Part shown: positions 33,994 through 43,063 of the stretch, in pieces
Position numbering within the stretch: the first letter of the stretch is position 1
Layout of the letters: the number at the start of each line of letters is the position of its first letter
Source: Nocardioides sp.
GTDB taxonomy: Bacteria; Actinomycetota; Actinomycetes; Propionibacteriales; Nocardioidaceae
DNA length: 64,000 bases
Direction: 5' to 3'
Assembly: GCF_030019515.1 (NCBI RefSeq)
Contig: NZ_JASEEQ010000001.1
Coordinates: forward strand, 248,001 to 312,000
Program-made: the position numbers and the translations under genes
Notes under the pieces: generated by a model
Told to the model about the DNA's origin: nothing
Databases searched by the model: none
The model's input: the letters and a program-made list of their open reading frames with translations, nothing else

Positions 33994-34763
33994 GCGACCC
34001 CAGGAACGGCAGCACCCGCGCGGACGTGTGCGCCGCGGCGATCGCGGACGCGTTCAGGGACGACGGCGAGATCTTCGGCAGCCCGATGGGGCTGCTGCCG
34101 ATGCTCGGCGTCCGGCTGGCCAAGCTGACCAGCAACCCCGACCTGGTGATCTCCGACGGCGAGTCGCTGTTCCTCGCCGGCGTCCCGCCGCTGTTCGGCA
34201 CGGGTGACGTGGTCGAGGGCTGGATCCCGTTCCGCAAGGTCTTCGACGTGGTCGCGCACGGGAAGCGGCACGTGATGATGGGCGCCACCCAGGTCGACCG
34301 GCACGGCAACCAGAACATCTCGGCCATCGGCGACTGGGCCCGGCCGAAGCGCCAGCTGCTCGGCAGCCGCGGCGCGCCGGGCAACACGGTCAACAACCGG
34401 ACGTCGTACTGGGTGCCGAGGCACTCCCCCCGCGTGTTCGTCGAGCGGGTCGACATCGTCACCGGGGTCGGGCCGCGGCTCGCCCGGGAGGCCGGCCCCG
34501 CGGCCGCCCGCTACAACGACATCCACCGGATCGTCAGCAACCTCGCGGTGCTCGACGTCCAGGGTCCCGACGACACGGTGCGGCTGCTCAGCGTCCACCC
34601 CGGCGTGAGCGTGGAGGAGGTACGGGCGGCGACCGGCTTCGAGCTCGACGCGCCCGCCGACGTGCCCACCACGCGCGAGCCGACGACCGAGGAGCTGATC
34701 CTGATCCGCGAGGTGCTCGACCCCGAGGGACTGCGCTTCAGGGAGGTCCCGGATGGCGACTGA
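33990..34763 (+). CDS. ipdB: COCHEA-CoA hydrolase subunit beta, IpdB
   Basis: 257 aa, class I CoA-transferase beta-type fold: GSPMGLLPMLGVRLAKLTSNPDLVISDGE, FDVVAHGKRHVMMGATQVDRHGNQN and RIVSNLAVLDVQGPD in outline. Heterotetramer partner of IpdA for ring C opening. It overlaps ipdA by 4 bp and ipdC by 11 bp. Confidence 0.93.
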   Translation: MSDPRNGSTRADVCAAAIADAFRDDGEIFGSPMGLLPMLGVRLAKLTSNPDLVISDGESLFLAGVPPLFGTGDVVEGWIPFRKVFDVVAHGKRHVMMGATQVDRHGNQNISAIGDWARPKRQLLGSRGAPGNTVNNRTSYWVPRHSPRVFVERVDIVTGVGPRLAREAGPAAARYNDIHRIVSNLAVLDVQGPDDTVRLLSVHPGVSVEEVRAATGFELDAPADVPTTREPTTEELILIREVLDPEGLRFREVPDGD

Positions 34764-35838
34764 GCAGCTGCTCCGCACCCCGCTCACCGACCTCGCCGGC
34801 GTCCGCCACCCGGTGGTGCAGACGGGCATGGGCTGGGTGTCCGGCCCGCGCCTGGTCAGCGGCACCGCCAACGCCGGCGGCCTCGGGATCCTCGCCGGCG
34901 CCACCATGACGATCGCCGAGCTGGAGCAGGCGATCATCGAGGTCAACGGCCGCACCGACCAGCCGTTCGGCGTCAACCTCCGCGCGGATGCCGCCGACGC
35001 CCCCGACCGCTGTCGGCTCCTCGTCGACCACGGCGTCAAGGTGGCGTCGTTCGCCCTCGCGCCGAAGCCCGAGCTGATCGCGAACCTGAAGGAGCACGGC
35101 ATCGTCGTGATGCCCTCGATCGGCGCCGCCAAGCACGCGGTCAAGGTCGCGTCCTGGGGCGCGGACGCCGTGATGGTGCAGGGCGGCGAGGGCGGCGGCC
35201 ACACGGGCCCAGTGCCGACCACGCTGCTCCTCCCGAGCGTCCTGGACGCCCTGCGCGACGCCGGGAGCGAGATCCCCGTCGTGGCGGCGGGCGGCTTCTT
35301 CGACGGCCGCGGGCTCGCGGCCGCGCTGTCGTACGGCGCGGCGGGGATCGGCATGGGCACCCGGTTCCTGCTGACCCGGGACTCGGCCGTCCCCGACGCC
35401 GTCAAGCAGCTCTACCTCGAGCGGGGGCTGACCGACACGGTCGTCACCGCGAAGGTCGACGGGATGCCGCACCGGATGCTGCGCACCGACCTGGTCGCGC
35501 AGCTCGAGGAGAGCAGCTCGCTCAAGCGCCTCGGCCCGACCGTGCGGCGCACCGTCGAGTTCAAGCGCAGCAGCGGCATGACCTGGCTCGGCCTCGCGAA
35601 GGACGGCCGGTCGATGCGGAAGGCGCAGGGTCGCACCCTGGGCCAGATGGCGCTCGCCGCGAACACGCCGACGATGCTCAGGGCCGGCCTGGTCGAGGGC
35701 GACACCGGCGCGGGCGTGCTGGCGAGCGGCCAGGTGGTCGGCGTGATCGACGACCTGCCGACCTGCGAGGAGCTGATCGACCGCGTGGTCACCCGAGCCG
35801 CGGACGAGCTGCGCCGCGCCGCGTCGTACGTGCGCTGA
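34753..35838 (+). CDS. ipdC: Flavin-dependent reductase IpdC
   Basis: 361 aa TIM-barrel FMN protein of the nitropropane dioxygenase family: HPVVQTGMGWVSGPRLVSGTANAGGLGIL, FGVNLRAD, MVQGGEGGGHTG and VVAAGGFFDGRGLAAALSYGAAGI in outline. IpdC acts on the indene CoA ester to set up double bonds before EchA20. It closes the echA20-ipdABC operon. Its stop is 4 bp from the convergent sulfotransferase stop, so no separate terminator fits. Confidence 0.92.
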   Translation: MATEQLLRTPLTDLAGVRHPVVQTGMGWVSGPRLVSGTANAGGLGILAGATMTIAELEQAIIEVNGRTDQPFGVNLRADAADAPDRCRLLVDHGVKVASFALAPKPELIANLKEHGIVVMPSIGAAKHAVKVASWGADAVMVQGGEGGGHTGPVPTTLLLPSVLDALRDAGSEIPVVAAGGFFDGRGLAAALSYGAAGIGMGTRFLLTRDSAVPDAVKQLYLERGLTDTVVTAKVDGMPHRMLRTDLVAQLEESSSLKRLGPTVRRTVEFKRSSGMTWLGLAKDGRSMRKAQGRTLGQMALAANTPTMLRAGLVEGDTGAGVLASGQVVGVIDDLPTCEELIDRVVTRAADELRRAASYVR

Positions 35839-35842
35839 CGAT

Positions 35843-36499
35843 CTAGCTGCCCGGGACGAGCCCGCGCGGGGGCGCCCACTCGCCGGTCGTGCGGAGCTCC
35901 TCGTAGATCGCGTACTCCGGGGCGAAGAACTCGTCGAGCCGGGCCCGCATCGTGCGGCTCAGATCAGGCTCGGGGCGCACGGTCGACTTGTTGTCCGTCC
36001 GTACGTCGATCCCGCCGCCGACCTTCGCGCCGATCCAGGTCTGCCAGACCTCCGGCTGCTCGAGTGCGAACAGCCGGTCGACCCCGAGGTCGAGGCGGTC
36101 GCTCAGCGCGACGAACCGGGCCGGTCGACCGCGCAGGGTGCCCGGCCGGGGGTCGCCGTCGACGTACCGTCCGACGAACTCCTCGAAGCTCAGGTCACCG
36201 GTGTACTTCGCGGCGTCCTCCTTCGCGAGCGCAGGGCGCTGGCGGTAGCGCCACCACGACTCCAGCCACGCGGTCGGCTCCCGGAACAGCGAGACCAGCT
36301 CGTAGTCGTCGCGCTCGTAGCCCGCGTTGCGCAGCACCGGGACGATCAGGGTGTGGAAGGACCGGCAGTTCATGTGCTTGAGCCGCGGGTTGATCCGCAG
36401 CAGCAGCTCCGCATGGCCCTGCAGGGAGCGCACCAGCGAGGTCGAGGCGCACTTGGGCATCGACAACAGCACGAAGCCGTGGGCCGGAAGCCCGATCAT
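35843..36499 (-). CDS. Sulfotransferase family protein
   Basis: 218 aa. The PAPS 5'-phosphate loop is PKCASTSLVRSL near residue 15, and the 3'-phosphate segment is SLFREPTAWLESWWRYRQ. The rest is a compact sulfotransferase fold, shorter than typical eukaryotic members. ATG 36499 has an AGGGG site. The acceptor is unknown. It stands alone between the ipd operon and a PHP gene; a 7-bp inverted repeat (CCCCTGT/ACAGGGG, 36505-36546) lies in its upstream region. Confidence 0.8.
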   Translation of the reverse strand: MIGLPAHGFVLLSMPKCASTSLVRSLQGHAELLLRINPRLKHMNCRSFHTLIVPVLRNAGYERDDYELVSLFREPTAWLESWWRYRQRPALAKEDAAKYTGDLSFEEFVGRYVDGDPRPGTLRGRPARFVALSDRLDLGVDRLFALEQPEVWQTWIGAKVGGGIDVRTDNKSTVRPEPDLSRTMRARLDEFFAPEYAIYEELRTTGEWAPPRGLVPGS

Positions 36500-36612
36500 C
36501 TGGTCCCCTGTCGCCGATCTGCCGGACGCCGGGCAGCCTACAGGGGCGGGAGTTCACCCTTCGTTCGCCCGATCGACCGTCACCCCGGGGCGCGGCGGGC
36601 GTTGGGCCGGGC

Positions 36613-37905
36613 ATGTGCGACGGCCACCACCACCACGCGACGCTGCCCTGCCGACCGCTCACCCGGCGAGCGACGATCGCGGCGGGCGCGGGCCTGCTGC
36701 TGGCCTCGTCGGTCGGCACCGCCACGGGGGCGATCGCGGGCACGGGTGCCGCCCGCACGTCGCGGCTCGGCCGAGGGACCCGCCTCGTGCACGCCGACCT
36801 GCACAACCACACGCTGCTCTCCGATGGCGACGGCGACCCGGGGCTGGCGTTCGACTCGATGCGCGCCGCCGGGCTCGACGTCGCCGCGCTGACCGACCAC
36901 GCGACGCTGTCCGACAACGTGCTCGGCGACGCACTGACCGGGATCCTGCCGCCGGAGTACACCCAGCTCGCCGGGCTCACGCCCGGCGGCTGGGCGCGGA
37001 CGCGGGAGTACGCCGACGCCGCGAACCAGGACGGCGCCTTCACCGCGATCCGCGGCTTCGAGTGGTCCGAGCCGCTGCTGGGCCACGTGAACGTCTGGTT
37101 CACCGAGCACTACACCGATGTCCTCCAGGCCGGGCTGATGCAGCCGCTGCTGGAGTGGTTGCGGCGCGAGCCGGGGCTGGTCCTGGACGGCGGCGCGGAC
37201 GGGCTGGCCGGGTTCAACCACCCGGGCCGCGAGCCGGGGCGCTTCCAGGAGTTCACCTACGACGAGCGGGTCTGCGACCAGGTCGTGTCGCTGGAGATGT
37301 TCAACCGCCGCGACGACTTCCTGTTCGAGGGCTGGGCCGACGACAGGTCGTCTCCCCTGGTCGCCTGCCTCAACGCGGGCTGGCGCACCGGCATCACCGG
37401 GGTCACCGACGAGCACGGCACCGACTGGGGCCACCCAGAGGGCAAGGGCCGCACCGGCCTGTGGGTCCGCGAGCACTCGCGGGCCGGCGTGAAGGATGCG
37501 ATGCGGGCGCGGCGGTTCTTCGCGACCCGTACGTCGGGGTTGCGGGTCGATGCGATCGCGGCGACGCCCGCCGGCACCGTGCGGCGGATGGGGTCGGAGC
37601 TGCCGCTGCGGGCCGGGACGGTCCGGTTCCGGCTGGACCTGGCGCGCGACACCTCGTGGATCGGGCGGCCGCTGACCGTGCAGGTGCTGCGGCCCGGCAC
37701 GGACGCGCCCACCGTCACCCACGTCGCGGAGTTCCGGGTCGGTCCCGTCGTGGACTTCGCCGTACCCCTCGACGTCGCGGACGGCGACTGGGTGCTGCTG
37801 CGGGTCGCCGACCCCAGCCAGCCCAACGCCACGCCCGGGCCCGACGGACATCCCTGCAACGACCTCGGCGTCGCCTACACCAGTCCGTGGTGGCTGGTGC
37901 CCTAG
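36613..37905 (+). CDS. Tat-exported PHP-domain phosphoesterase-like protein
   Basis: 430 aa. An RR signal (LTRRATIAAGAGLLLASSVG) follows a histidine-rich CDGHHHH start. The PHP metal-binding motif VHADLHNHTLLSDG appears near residue 60, then LTDHATL, RGFEWS and FNHPGREPG. PHP proteins hydrolyse phosphoesters with three metals. The C-terminal 120 residues form a beta-rich extension of unknown role. Metal-dependent exported hydrolase; substrate unknown. Confidence 0.82.
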   Translation: MCDGHHHHATLPCRPLTRRATIAAGAGLLLASSVGTATGAIAGTGAARTSRLGRGTRLVHADLHNHTLLSDGDGDPGLAFDSMRAAGLDVAALTDHATLSDNVLGDALTGILPPEYTQLAGLTPGGWARTREYADAANQDGAFTAIRGFEWSEPLLGHVNVWFTEHYTDVLQAGLMQPLLEWLRREPGLVLDGGADGLAGFNHPGREPGRFQEFTYDERVCDQVVSLEMFNRRDDFLFEGWADDRSSPLVACLNAGWRTGITGVTDEHGTDWGHPEGKGRTGLWVREHSRAGVKDAMRARRFFATRTSGLRVDAIAATPAGTVRRMGSELPLRAGTVRFRLDLARDTSWIGRPLTVQVLRPGTDAPTVTHVAEFRVGPVVDFAVPLDVADGDWVLLRVADPSQPNATPGPDGHPCNDLGVAYTSPWWLVP

Positions 37906-37916
37906 CCTGTGCGTTC

Positions 37917-38375
37917 GTGAGCACCCTGGGCCGCACCACCCTGCTGTGGATGATCCCCGTCAACCTGGTGCTGGTCGCCTGGGTCTGGATCGGTCGGATC
38001 GTGTTCGGCGTCGGCGGGTGGTTCTTCCTGATCTTCCTGGTCTCGGTGGTCCCCGTGGTCCTGGTCGCGCTGCTGGTCACCACGGTCCTCGCCTACACCC
38101 AGGACGGCCGGCCGCGCGCGCTCACCGGGCTCCAGGCCTCCGCCCAGGTCGTCACCTGGGGCGGGTTGTTCGTGCTCGGCGCGTTCATGCCCGACTTCGG
38201 CGACACCGACGACAGCCGGCTCTCGCTGCTCACCCAGGTGTTCGGCTACTCCGACGGGCTGTTCGACCTGAGCTTCACCATCACGCTCGCCGGCGCGGCG
38301 ATCGCGCTGGTCGGGTACGTCGTCCTCCTCGGCGCGCTGGTGTTCGCCCGGCGTCCCACGCCCGTGCCCGCGTGA
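37917..38375 (+). CDS. Multi-pass membrane protein
   Basis: 152 aa with four hydrophobic segments: LLWMIPVNLVLVAWVWIG, GWFFLIFLVSVVPVVLVALLVTTVLA, VTWGGLFVLGAFM and TITLAGAAIALVGYVVLLGALV. No motif that I recognise. The GTG at 37917 lies 12 bp behind the PHP gene stop. It may be co-transcribed with it. Confidence 0.6.
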   Translation: MSTLGRTTLLWMIPVNLVLVAWVWIGRIVFGVGGWFFLIFLVSVVPVVLVALLVTTVLAYTQDGRPRALTGLQASAQVVTWGGLFVLGAFMPDFGDTDDSRLSLLTQVFGYSDGLFDLSFTITLAGAAIALVGYVVLLGALVFARRPTPVPA

Positions 38376-38400
38376 CGCGCCCGTCGAGGATCCGGGGACA

Positions 38401-38769
38401 ATGGTGGTCGTGAGCGAGCAGCAAGTCCGGAAGCGCCCCCGGCACCTGATGGACCCCGACAACCTGCGCCGCGAGATCATCCGGCCGACCGGCCCGGGCG
38501 TGCTGGCCCTCGAGCCGGTGCAGCGCTGGGTGCTGTCCGTGCTCGCCGCGACCACCATCGGGCACCTGGCCGCCGGACTGGTGATCGCCGCGCTGACCAT
38601 CGAGGAATCGCGCCCCGGGGCGCAGGTCGGCCTCAGCGTCCTGGCCGGGGCGTTCGGGGTCCTCGCGGTCGTCGTGTCCCGGGTCATCCACCAGAAGAGG
38701 TTCCTCTCCCCCTGGCTGCTCCTCGGGCTGGTCCCGGCGATCGTCGGGCTGGTCCTGGTCCGGGGCTGA
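38401..38769 (+). CDS. Small membrane protein
   Basis: 122 aa. A basic N-terminus (about 40 residues) is followed by three hydrophobic segments (WVLSVLAATTIGHLAAGLVIAALT, VGLSVLAGAFGVLAVVVS, WLLLGLVPAIVGLVLV). ATG 38401 has a GGGGAC site; GTG 38410 is also possible. No family recognised. 25 bp after the preceding membrane protein gene. Confidence 0.58.
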   Translation: MVVVSEQQVRKRPRHLMDPDNLRREIIRPTGPGVLALEPVQRWVLSVLAATTIGHLAAGLVIAALTIEESRPGAQVGLSVLAGAFGVLAVVVSRVIHQKRFLSPWLLLGLVPAIVGLVLVRG

Positions 38770-38787
38770 CGCTCCGGGTCGTGGCTC

Positions 38788-39285
38788 TCAGCCGCGCCGT
38801 CCCGCGGCGGCACGGCCCGTGCGGTGCTCGAGGGTCTCGATCAGCCGGGCGGCGACGTGCGCCGCCGCTCGCAGGTCCTCCTCCGACCAGTCCGCCAGGA
38901 GCGCCTCGTAGACGGTCCGAGCGGTCCGCTTCGTGCGCCGGTGGCGGGCGGCGCCGGCGCGGGTGGCCCTGACCAGGACCGCGCGACCGTCCTGCGGGTC
39001 CGTGGCGCGCGAGACGAGGCCCCACGACTCGAGCCGACGCACCTCGGTGCTCATCGTGGACCGGTCCACCTCCTGCCAGTCCGCCAGCGTGGAGAGCCGC
39101 AGCGGGCCGGTGTCGGCGATCCGGCCGAGCAGCCACGCATCCGTGGCCGAGAGGGCCGGATCGGCGTCCGCGAGCATCGACCTCCTGACGTCGCTGCGCG
39201 TGAACCATCGCACCAGCATCGGGACGGCGCGCTCGAGCCCCGCCGCGGCCTCAGCGGCCGCTTCCGCATCCTCTTCGGTCGTCAC
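38788..39285 (-). CDS. MarR-family regulator
   Basis: 165 aa winged-helix protein: LSATDAWLLGRIADTGPLRLSTLADWQEVDRSTMSTEVRRLESWGLVSRATDPQDGRAVLV in outline, with the wing DPQDGR. It is divergent from a three-gene operon ending in nhaA. Two small dyads in the shared promoter (39336-39369) are candidate operators. Ligand unknown. Confidence 0.85.
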   Translation of the reverse strand: MTTEEDAEAAAEAAAGLERAVPMLVRWFTRSDVRRSMLADADPALSATDAWLLGRIADTGPLRLSTLADWQEVDRSTMSTEVRRLESWGLVSRATDPQDGRAVLVRATRAGAARHRRTKRTARTVYEALLADWSEEDLRAAAHVAARLIETLEHRTGRAAAGRRG

Positions 39286-39335
39286 ATGGTGAGGCTACAC
39301 CAACTATTTTACTTTGGTCTCTCCAACCGTTATGG

Positions 39336-39369
39336 TTGACGTGTCAAATACTTCGCACCTGTGCAGGTG
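39336..39369. promoter_or_regulatory. Dyad symmetries in the marR / nhaA-operon promoter
   Basis: TTGACGTGTCAA (39336-39347) is a near-palindrome with TTGAC/GTCAA halves; CACCTG-TG-CAGGTG follows at 39356-39369; CAACC-GTTAT-GGTTG (39324-39338) overlaps the first. The stretch is unusually AT-rich for this window. MarR proteins bind such 12-16 bp dyads; assignment is inferred from position. Confidence 0.45.
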
Positions 39370-39394
39370 CCGACCAAGAAGGAGAGTGCCCACC

Positions 39395-39562
39395 ATGTAC
39401 GAGCTCGGCGCAGTGACCTGGCTCATCGCGATCGCGGTGATGATCATCCTGATTCTCGCGGTCGGCACCCTCGCGGCCGCCGGCATGCTGGGCCGGGACG
39501 AGGCCACGCCGGTCCCCGTGCTCCTCGAGGAGGAGGCCGAGCGCGACGAGGCCCGGCGATGA
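39395..39562 (+). CDS. Small single-pass membrane protein
   Basis: 55 aa. One helix ([24 protein letters not shown]) and an acidic tail ending [14 protein letters not shown] 39395 has an AAGGAGAG site. Its stop overlaps the ATG of the next gene. No family known to me; conserved operon position with nhaA would make it a candidate accessory subunit. Confidence 0.62.
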   Translation: MYELGAVTWLIAIAVMIILILAVGTLAAAGMLGRDEATPVPVLLEEEAERDEARR

Positions 39563-40014
39563 AGGCCTACCGGATCGCCTGGACCGTCGCCGTCGGCGTC
39601 CTCGTCGCCCGGGGCGTCACGCTCGGCCTCGACCACCACCCGGGCCTGGCGGGTACGGCGCTGCTGCTCGGCGCGGGCGCGGGAGCCGCCTGGTCGGCCG
39701 GCGGTCCGCCGCGGCGGACCGCTGCGACGGCGCTGGCCGCCGGCACCGTCCCGGCCGCCATCGTCGGCCACCTGCCTGCCCTCGGTGCCGGCCTGGTCGT
39801 GGTCGGGTTCGTCGTCCTCGTCACCTCGCCGGGCTTCCTCGCGGCGCTCGAGCGGTGGCTCGGGTCCCCGGGCGAGTCGTCGAGGGTCGACTCGATCGTG
39901 CGCGGCCTCGCCCACGCGGCGCCGGGGTACGTCCCGCCGCCTCCCACCGACGACCTGGACCGGGACGACGCGGGACGAACCGGATCCCTGCTCCCGCCGC
40001 GTGGTCGCCCGTGA
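39559..40014 (+). CDS. Membrane protein of unknown function
   Basis: 151 aa with three or four hydrophobic segments (ARGVTLGLD..., [37 protein letters not shown]) and a soluble, proline- and aspartate-rich C-terminus. Overlaps the previous small gene by 4 bp and nhaA by 4 bp. No motif recognised. Confidence 0.6.
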   Translation: MKAYRIAWTVAVGVLVARGVTLGLDHHPGLAGTALLLGAGAGAAWSAGGPPRRTAATALAAGTVPAAIVGHLPALGAGLVVVGFVVLVTSPGFLAALERWLGSPGESSRVDSIVRGLAHAAPGYVPPPPTDDLDRDDAGRTGSLLPPRGRP

Positions 40015-41789
40015 GGGCCGGTGGTCGGGCCCGGCGCGTGCTGAGGTCGGAGACAGGCAGTGCCGGGCTGCTGTTGGCCGCGGTCCTCGTCGCGCTCGCC
40101 TGGGCCAACTCACCGTGGTCGGGCGCCTACCAGTCCCTGTGGTCGACACCGGCCTCGCTCTCGGTCGCCGACTGGCGGCTGTCGATGCCCCTCGGCCAGT
40201 GGGTGAACGACGGGCTGATGGCGCTGTTCTTCTTCATGATCGGCCTCGAGGTCCGCCGGGAGTTCTCCATCGGCGCGCTGACCACGCCCCGCCGGGCCGC
40301 CATCCCCCTGGTCGCCGCCGTCGGCGGACTGGTGGTCCCCGCCGCCCTGTACGTCCTGCTCGCACCCGCCGAGACGCAGAGCGCCTGGGGTGTCGTGATC
40401 GGCACCGACACCGCGGTCATGCTGGGCGCACTGGCCGTCGTAGGGCCGCGGCTGGCGACGAAGCTGCGCGTCTTCCTCCTCACGCTCACCGTCATCGACG
40501 ACATCGTCGCCGTCGGCGTCATCGGCGTCTTCTACAGCGACTCCGTCGACGCGGTCGGCCTGCTGCTCGTCGCGGCCCTCGCCACCGTGGTCGGGCTGCT
40601 GAGCCGGTACGGCGTGTGGACGGTCGCGCCGTACTTCCTGAGCGTCCTGGGGCTGTGGCTCGCGACCCTGCAGGCCGGCCTGCACGCCTCCATCGCCGGG
40701 ATGCTCGGCGGTCTCCTGGTCGCCGCGCACCGCCCGCGACCGACGGCCGTCAAGCGCGCGGCGGATCGGTTCCGCGCCTTCCACGAGTCGCCGGGCGTCG
40801 ACGTCGGCCGGTCCGCGCACCGGGAGCTGGTGCGCGCGGTGTCCGTCAACGAGCGCATGCAGCGGCGCCTGCACCCCTGGGGCAACCTCGTGGTCGTCCC
40901 CCTGTTCGTGCTCGCCAACGCCGGGGTGGACCTGCGCGGCGGGGTGCTGGCCGACGCGCTCACGTCCCGGCTCACCTGGGCCGTGACCATCGCGCTGGTC
41001 GTCGGGAAGCTCGTCGGCATCCTGCTCTTCACCTGGGCCGGGGTGCGCAGTCGGGTCGGCGGTCTCCCGTCCGGCGTCGACCTCGGTCACGTCGCGGGTG
41101 GCGCGGCGCTCTCGGGCATCGGGTTCACCGTGTCGCTGCTGGTCGCCGGTCTCGCCTTCCCCGACCGGGCCAGCCACGACCGCGCCGTCGTCGGCATCCT
41201 GCTCGCGGCCGTGATCGCGACCGCGGCCGGGTGGGCCGTGTTCCGCGCCGCGGCAACGCGGCGGGCCCGTTCGGCGGTCCCGTCAGAGTCGCTCGATGAT
41301 GGTGACGTTCGCCTGGCCGCCACCCTCGCACATGGTCTGCAGCCCGTAGCGGCCGCCGGTGCGCTCCAGCTCGTTGAGCAGGGTCGTCATCAGCCGGGCG
41401 CCGGTCGCGCCGATCGGGTGCCCGAGGGCGATCGCGCCACCGTTCACGTTGACCCGCTCGTGGGGCGCGCCGGTCTCCTTCATCCAGGCCAGCACGACCG
41501 ACGCGAACGCCTCGTTGCACTCGAACAGATCGATGTCCTCGATCACGAGCCCGGTGCGCTCCAGCGCGTGGCGGGTGGCACGGATCGGCCCGGTGAGCAT
41601 CCAGACCGGGTCGTCCCCACGCACCGAGAGGTGGTGGATCCGGGCCCGGGGCGTAAGGCCGTGGTCGCGCACCGCCTGCTCGGAGGCGATCAGCATCGCC
41701 GCGGAGGCGTCGCTGATCTGGGAGGCCACCGCCGCGGTGATCCGACCGCCCGGCACGAGCGGGTCGAGCGCCGCCATCTTCTCCAGTGA
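40011..41789 (+). CDS. nhaA: Na+/H+ antiporter NhaA with antisense-derived tail
   Basis: The first 420 or so residues are a normal Nha[39 protein letters not shown], the assembly motif [11 protein letters not shown] and the ion-binding pair [11 protein letters not shown]. It exports Na+ for protons at the membrane. The core ends near [16 protein letters not shown] (about 41.26 kb), but no in-frame stop occurs before 41787, so the frame runs about 507 bp into the reverse strand of fadA6. The tail looks like antisense shadow sequence. Either the gene has lost its stop by a small indel or the protein has an unusual extension. GTG 40011. Confidence 0.8.
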   Translation: MRAGGRARRVLRSETGSAGLLLAAVLVALAWANSPWSGAYQSLWSTPASLSVADWRLSMPLGQWVNDGLMALFFFMIGLEVRREFSIGALTTPRRAAIPLVAAVGGLVVPAALYVLLAPAETQSAWGVVIGTDTAVMLGALAVVGPRLATKLRVFLLTLTVIDDIVAVGVIGVFYSDSVDAVGLLLVAALATVVGLLSRYGVWTVAPYFLSVLGLWLATLQAGLHASIAGMLGGLLVAAHRPRPTAVKRAADRFRAFHESPGVDVGRSAHRELVRAVSVNERMQRRLHPWGNLVVVPLFVLANAGVDLRGGVLADALTSRLTWAVTIALVVGKLVGILLFTWAGVRSRVGGLPSGVDLGHVAGGAALSGIGFTVSLLVAGLAFPDRASHDRAVVGILLAAVIATAAGWAVFRAAATRRARSAVPSESLDDGDVRLAATLAHGLQPVAAAGALQLVEQGRHQPGAGRADRVPEGDRATVHVDPLVGRAGLLHPGQHDRRERLVALEQIDVLDHEPGALQRVAGGTDRPGEHPDRVVPTHREVVDPGPGRKAVVAHRLLGGDQHRRGGVADLGGHRRGDPTARHERVERRHLLQ

Positions 41790-42446
41790 GGTCTCGCGCG
41801 GGCACTGGTCGGTGTCGACCACCGTCCCGTCCGGCAGCGTGACCGGCTCGATCTCGTCCTTGAACCGGCCCTCGGCGATCGCGGCCTTGGCGCGCTCGTG
41901 CGAGGTGAGTGCCAGCTCCTCCATGTCGACGCGCGAGACGCCCCACTTCTCCGCGATCAGCTCCGCGGAGCGGAACTGGCTGACCTCCTGGTCGCCGTAC
42001 CTCGACCGCCAGCCCGGAGACTCGGCGAACGGTGTCGAGAAGCCGTACTGCTGGCCGACGACCATCGCGGACGAGATCGGGATCGCGCTCATGTTCTGCA
42101 CGCCTCCGGCGACCACGAGGTCCTGGGTGCCGGAGAGCACGCCCTGAGCGGCGAAGTGCACCGCCTGCTGGGCGGAGCCGCACTGGCGGTCGATGGTCAC
42201 GCCCGGCACGTGGTCGGGCAGCCCAGCCACCAGCCACGCCGTGCGGGCCACGTCTCCGGCCTGCGAGCCGATCGTGTCGCAGCAGCCGAGGATCACGTCG
42301 TCCACGGCGCCCGGGTCCACGCCGGTACGCCGCATCAGGGCGGCGATCGAGTGCGCGCCGAGGTCGGCGGAGTGGACGCCGGCCAGCGCTCCCCCGCGCT
42401 TGCCGACCGGGGTGCGGACCGCGTCGACGATGTAGGCCTCAGGCAT
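41283..42446 (-). CDS. fadA6: Thiolase FadA6
   Basis: 387 aa. Active-site C89 ([10 protein letters not shown]), [23 protein letters not shown] and QTMCEGGG supply the thiolase residues. FadA6 cleaves the open-ring CoA ester after IpdAB in ring C/D degradation. It is the last gene of the fadE30-ipdF-kstR2-fadA6 transcript; its ATG overlaps the kstR2 stop by 8 bp. The 3' half overlaps the open nhaA frame on the other strand. Confidence 0.92.
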   Translation of the reverse strand: MPEAYIVDAVRTPVGKRGGALAGVHSADLGAHSIAALMRRTGVDPGAVDDVILGCCDTIGSQAGDVARTAWLVAGLPDHVPGVTIDRQCGSAQQAVHFAAQGVLSGTQDLVVAGGVQNMSAIPISSAMVVGQQYGFSTPFAESPGWRSRYGDQEVSQFRSAELIAEKWGVSRVDMEELALTSHERAKAAIAEGRFKDEIEPVTLPDGTVVDTDQCPRETSLEKMAALDPLVPGGRITAAVASQISDASAAMLIASEQAVRDHGLTPRARIHHLSVRGDDPVWMLTGPIRATRHALERTGLVIEDIDLFECNEAFASVVLAWMKETGAPHERVNVNGGAIALGHPIGATGARLMTTLLNELERTGGRYGLQTMCEGGGQANVTIIERL

Positions 42447-43059
42447 GGGCGATCCCTTCGAGCAGGATGGACAGGTACTGCCGCGCGATCTCGGTGTGCG
42501 TGCGCCGGCCGCCGGGCCGGTACCAGGACACGGCGACCCAGACGGTGTCGCGGATGAAGCGGTAGGTCAGCTCGAGGTCGAGGTCGTCGCGCAGCACCCC
42601 GGCGTCGACGCCGGTGCGCAGCAGGGTCAGCCAGACCTCCTGGGACTGCCGGTTGCGGTCGGCGAGGTAGGCGAACCGGTCGAACGTGAGCAGGTAGGCC
42701 GCCTCGTTCTGGAAGATCGCCACCTCGTCGCGGTGCTTGTCGATCGCCTCGAAGGAGACGAGTACGGCCTGCTCGAGCTTGGCCCGCGGGTCGAGGTCGC
42801 CGCCGAGGATGTCGTCGTACTGCCCAAAGAGCTCCTCCTGGAAGGTCCGCAGGATCTCGTCGACCATCGACTCCTTGGAGTCGAAGTGGTGGTACAGGCT
42901 GCCCGAGAGGATGCCGGCGGCGTCGGCGATGTCGCGCACCGTGGTGTTCTTGAAGCCCTTCTCGGCGAACAGACCGGCGGCGATCTGCAGCAGCTCGGCA
43001 CGGCGGGTGTGCGGAGCCTCGGACTCGGGCGTCTTCTGCGCGGACTTCTGGGCGGACAT
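42439..43059 (-). CDS. kstR2: TetR-family repressor KstR2
   Basis: 206 aa. TetR helix-turn-helix at residues 20-66: RRAELLQIAAGLFAEKGF, TTVRDIADAAGILSGSLYHHF. The ligand domain contains VWVAVSWYRPGG near the C-terminus. KstR2 is released by HIP-CoA and controls ring C/D genes. It has no promoter of its own here: it lies inside the fadE30 transcript, so it would be autoregulated through the 45037 operator. Confidence 0.9.
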   Translation of the reverse strand: MSAQKSAQKTPESEAPHTRRAELLQIAAGLFAEKGFKNTTVRDIADAAGILSGSLYHHFDSKESMVDEILRTFQEELFGQYDDILGGDLDPRAKLEQAVLVSFEAIDKHRDEVAIFQNEAAYLLTFDRFAYLADRNRQSQEVWLTLLRTGVDAGVLRDDLDLELTYRFIRDTVWVAVSWYRPGGRRTHTEIARQYLSILLEGIAHA

Positions 43060-43063
43060 GTCC

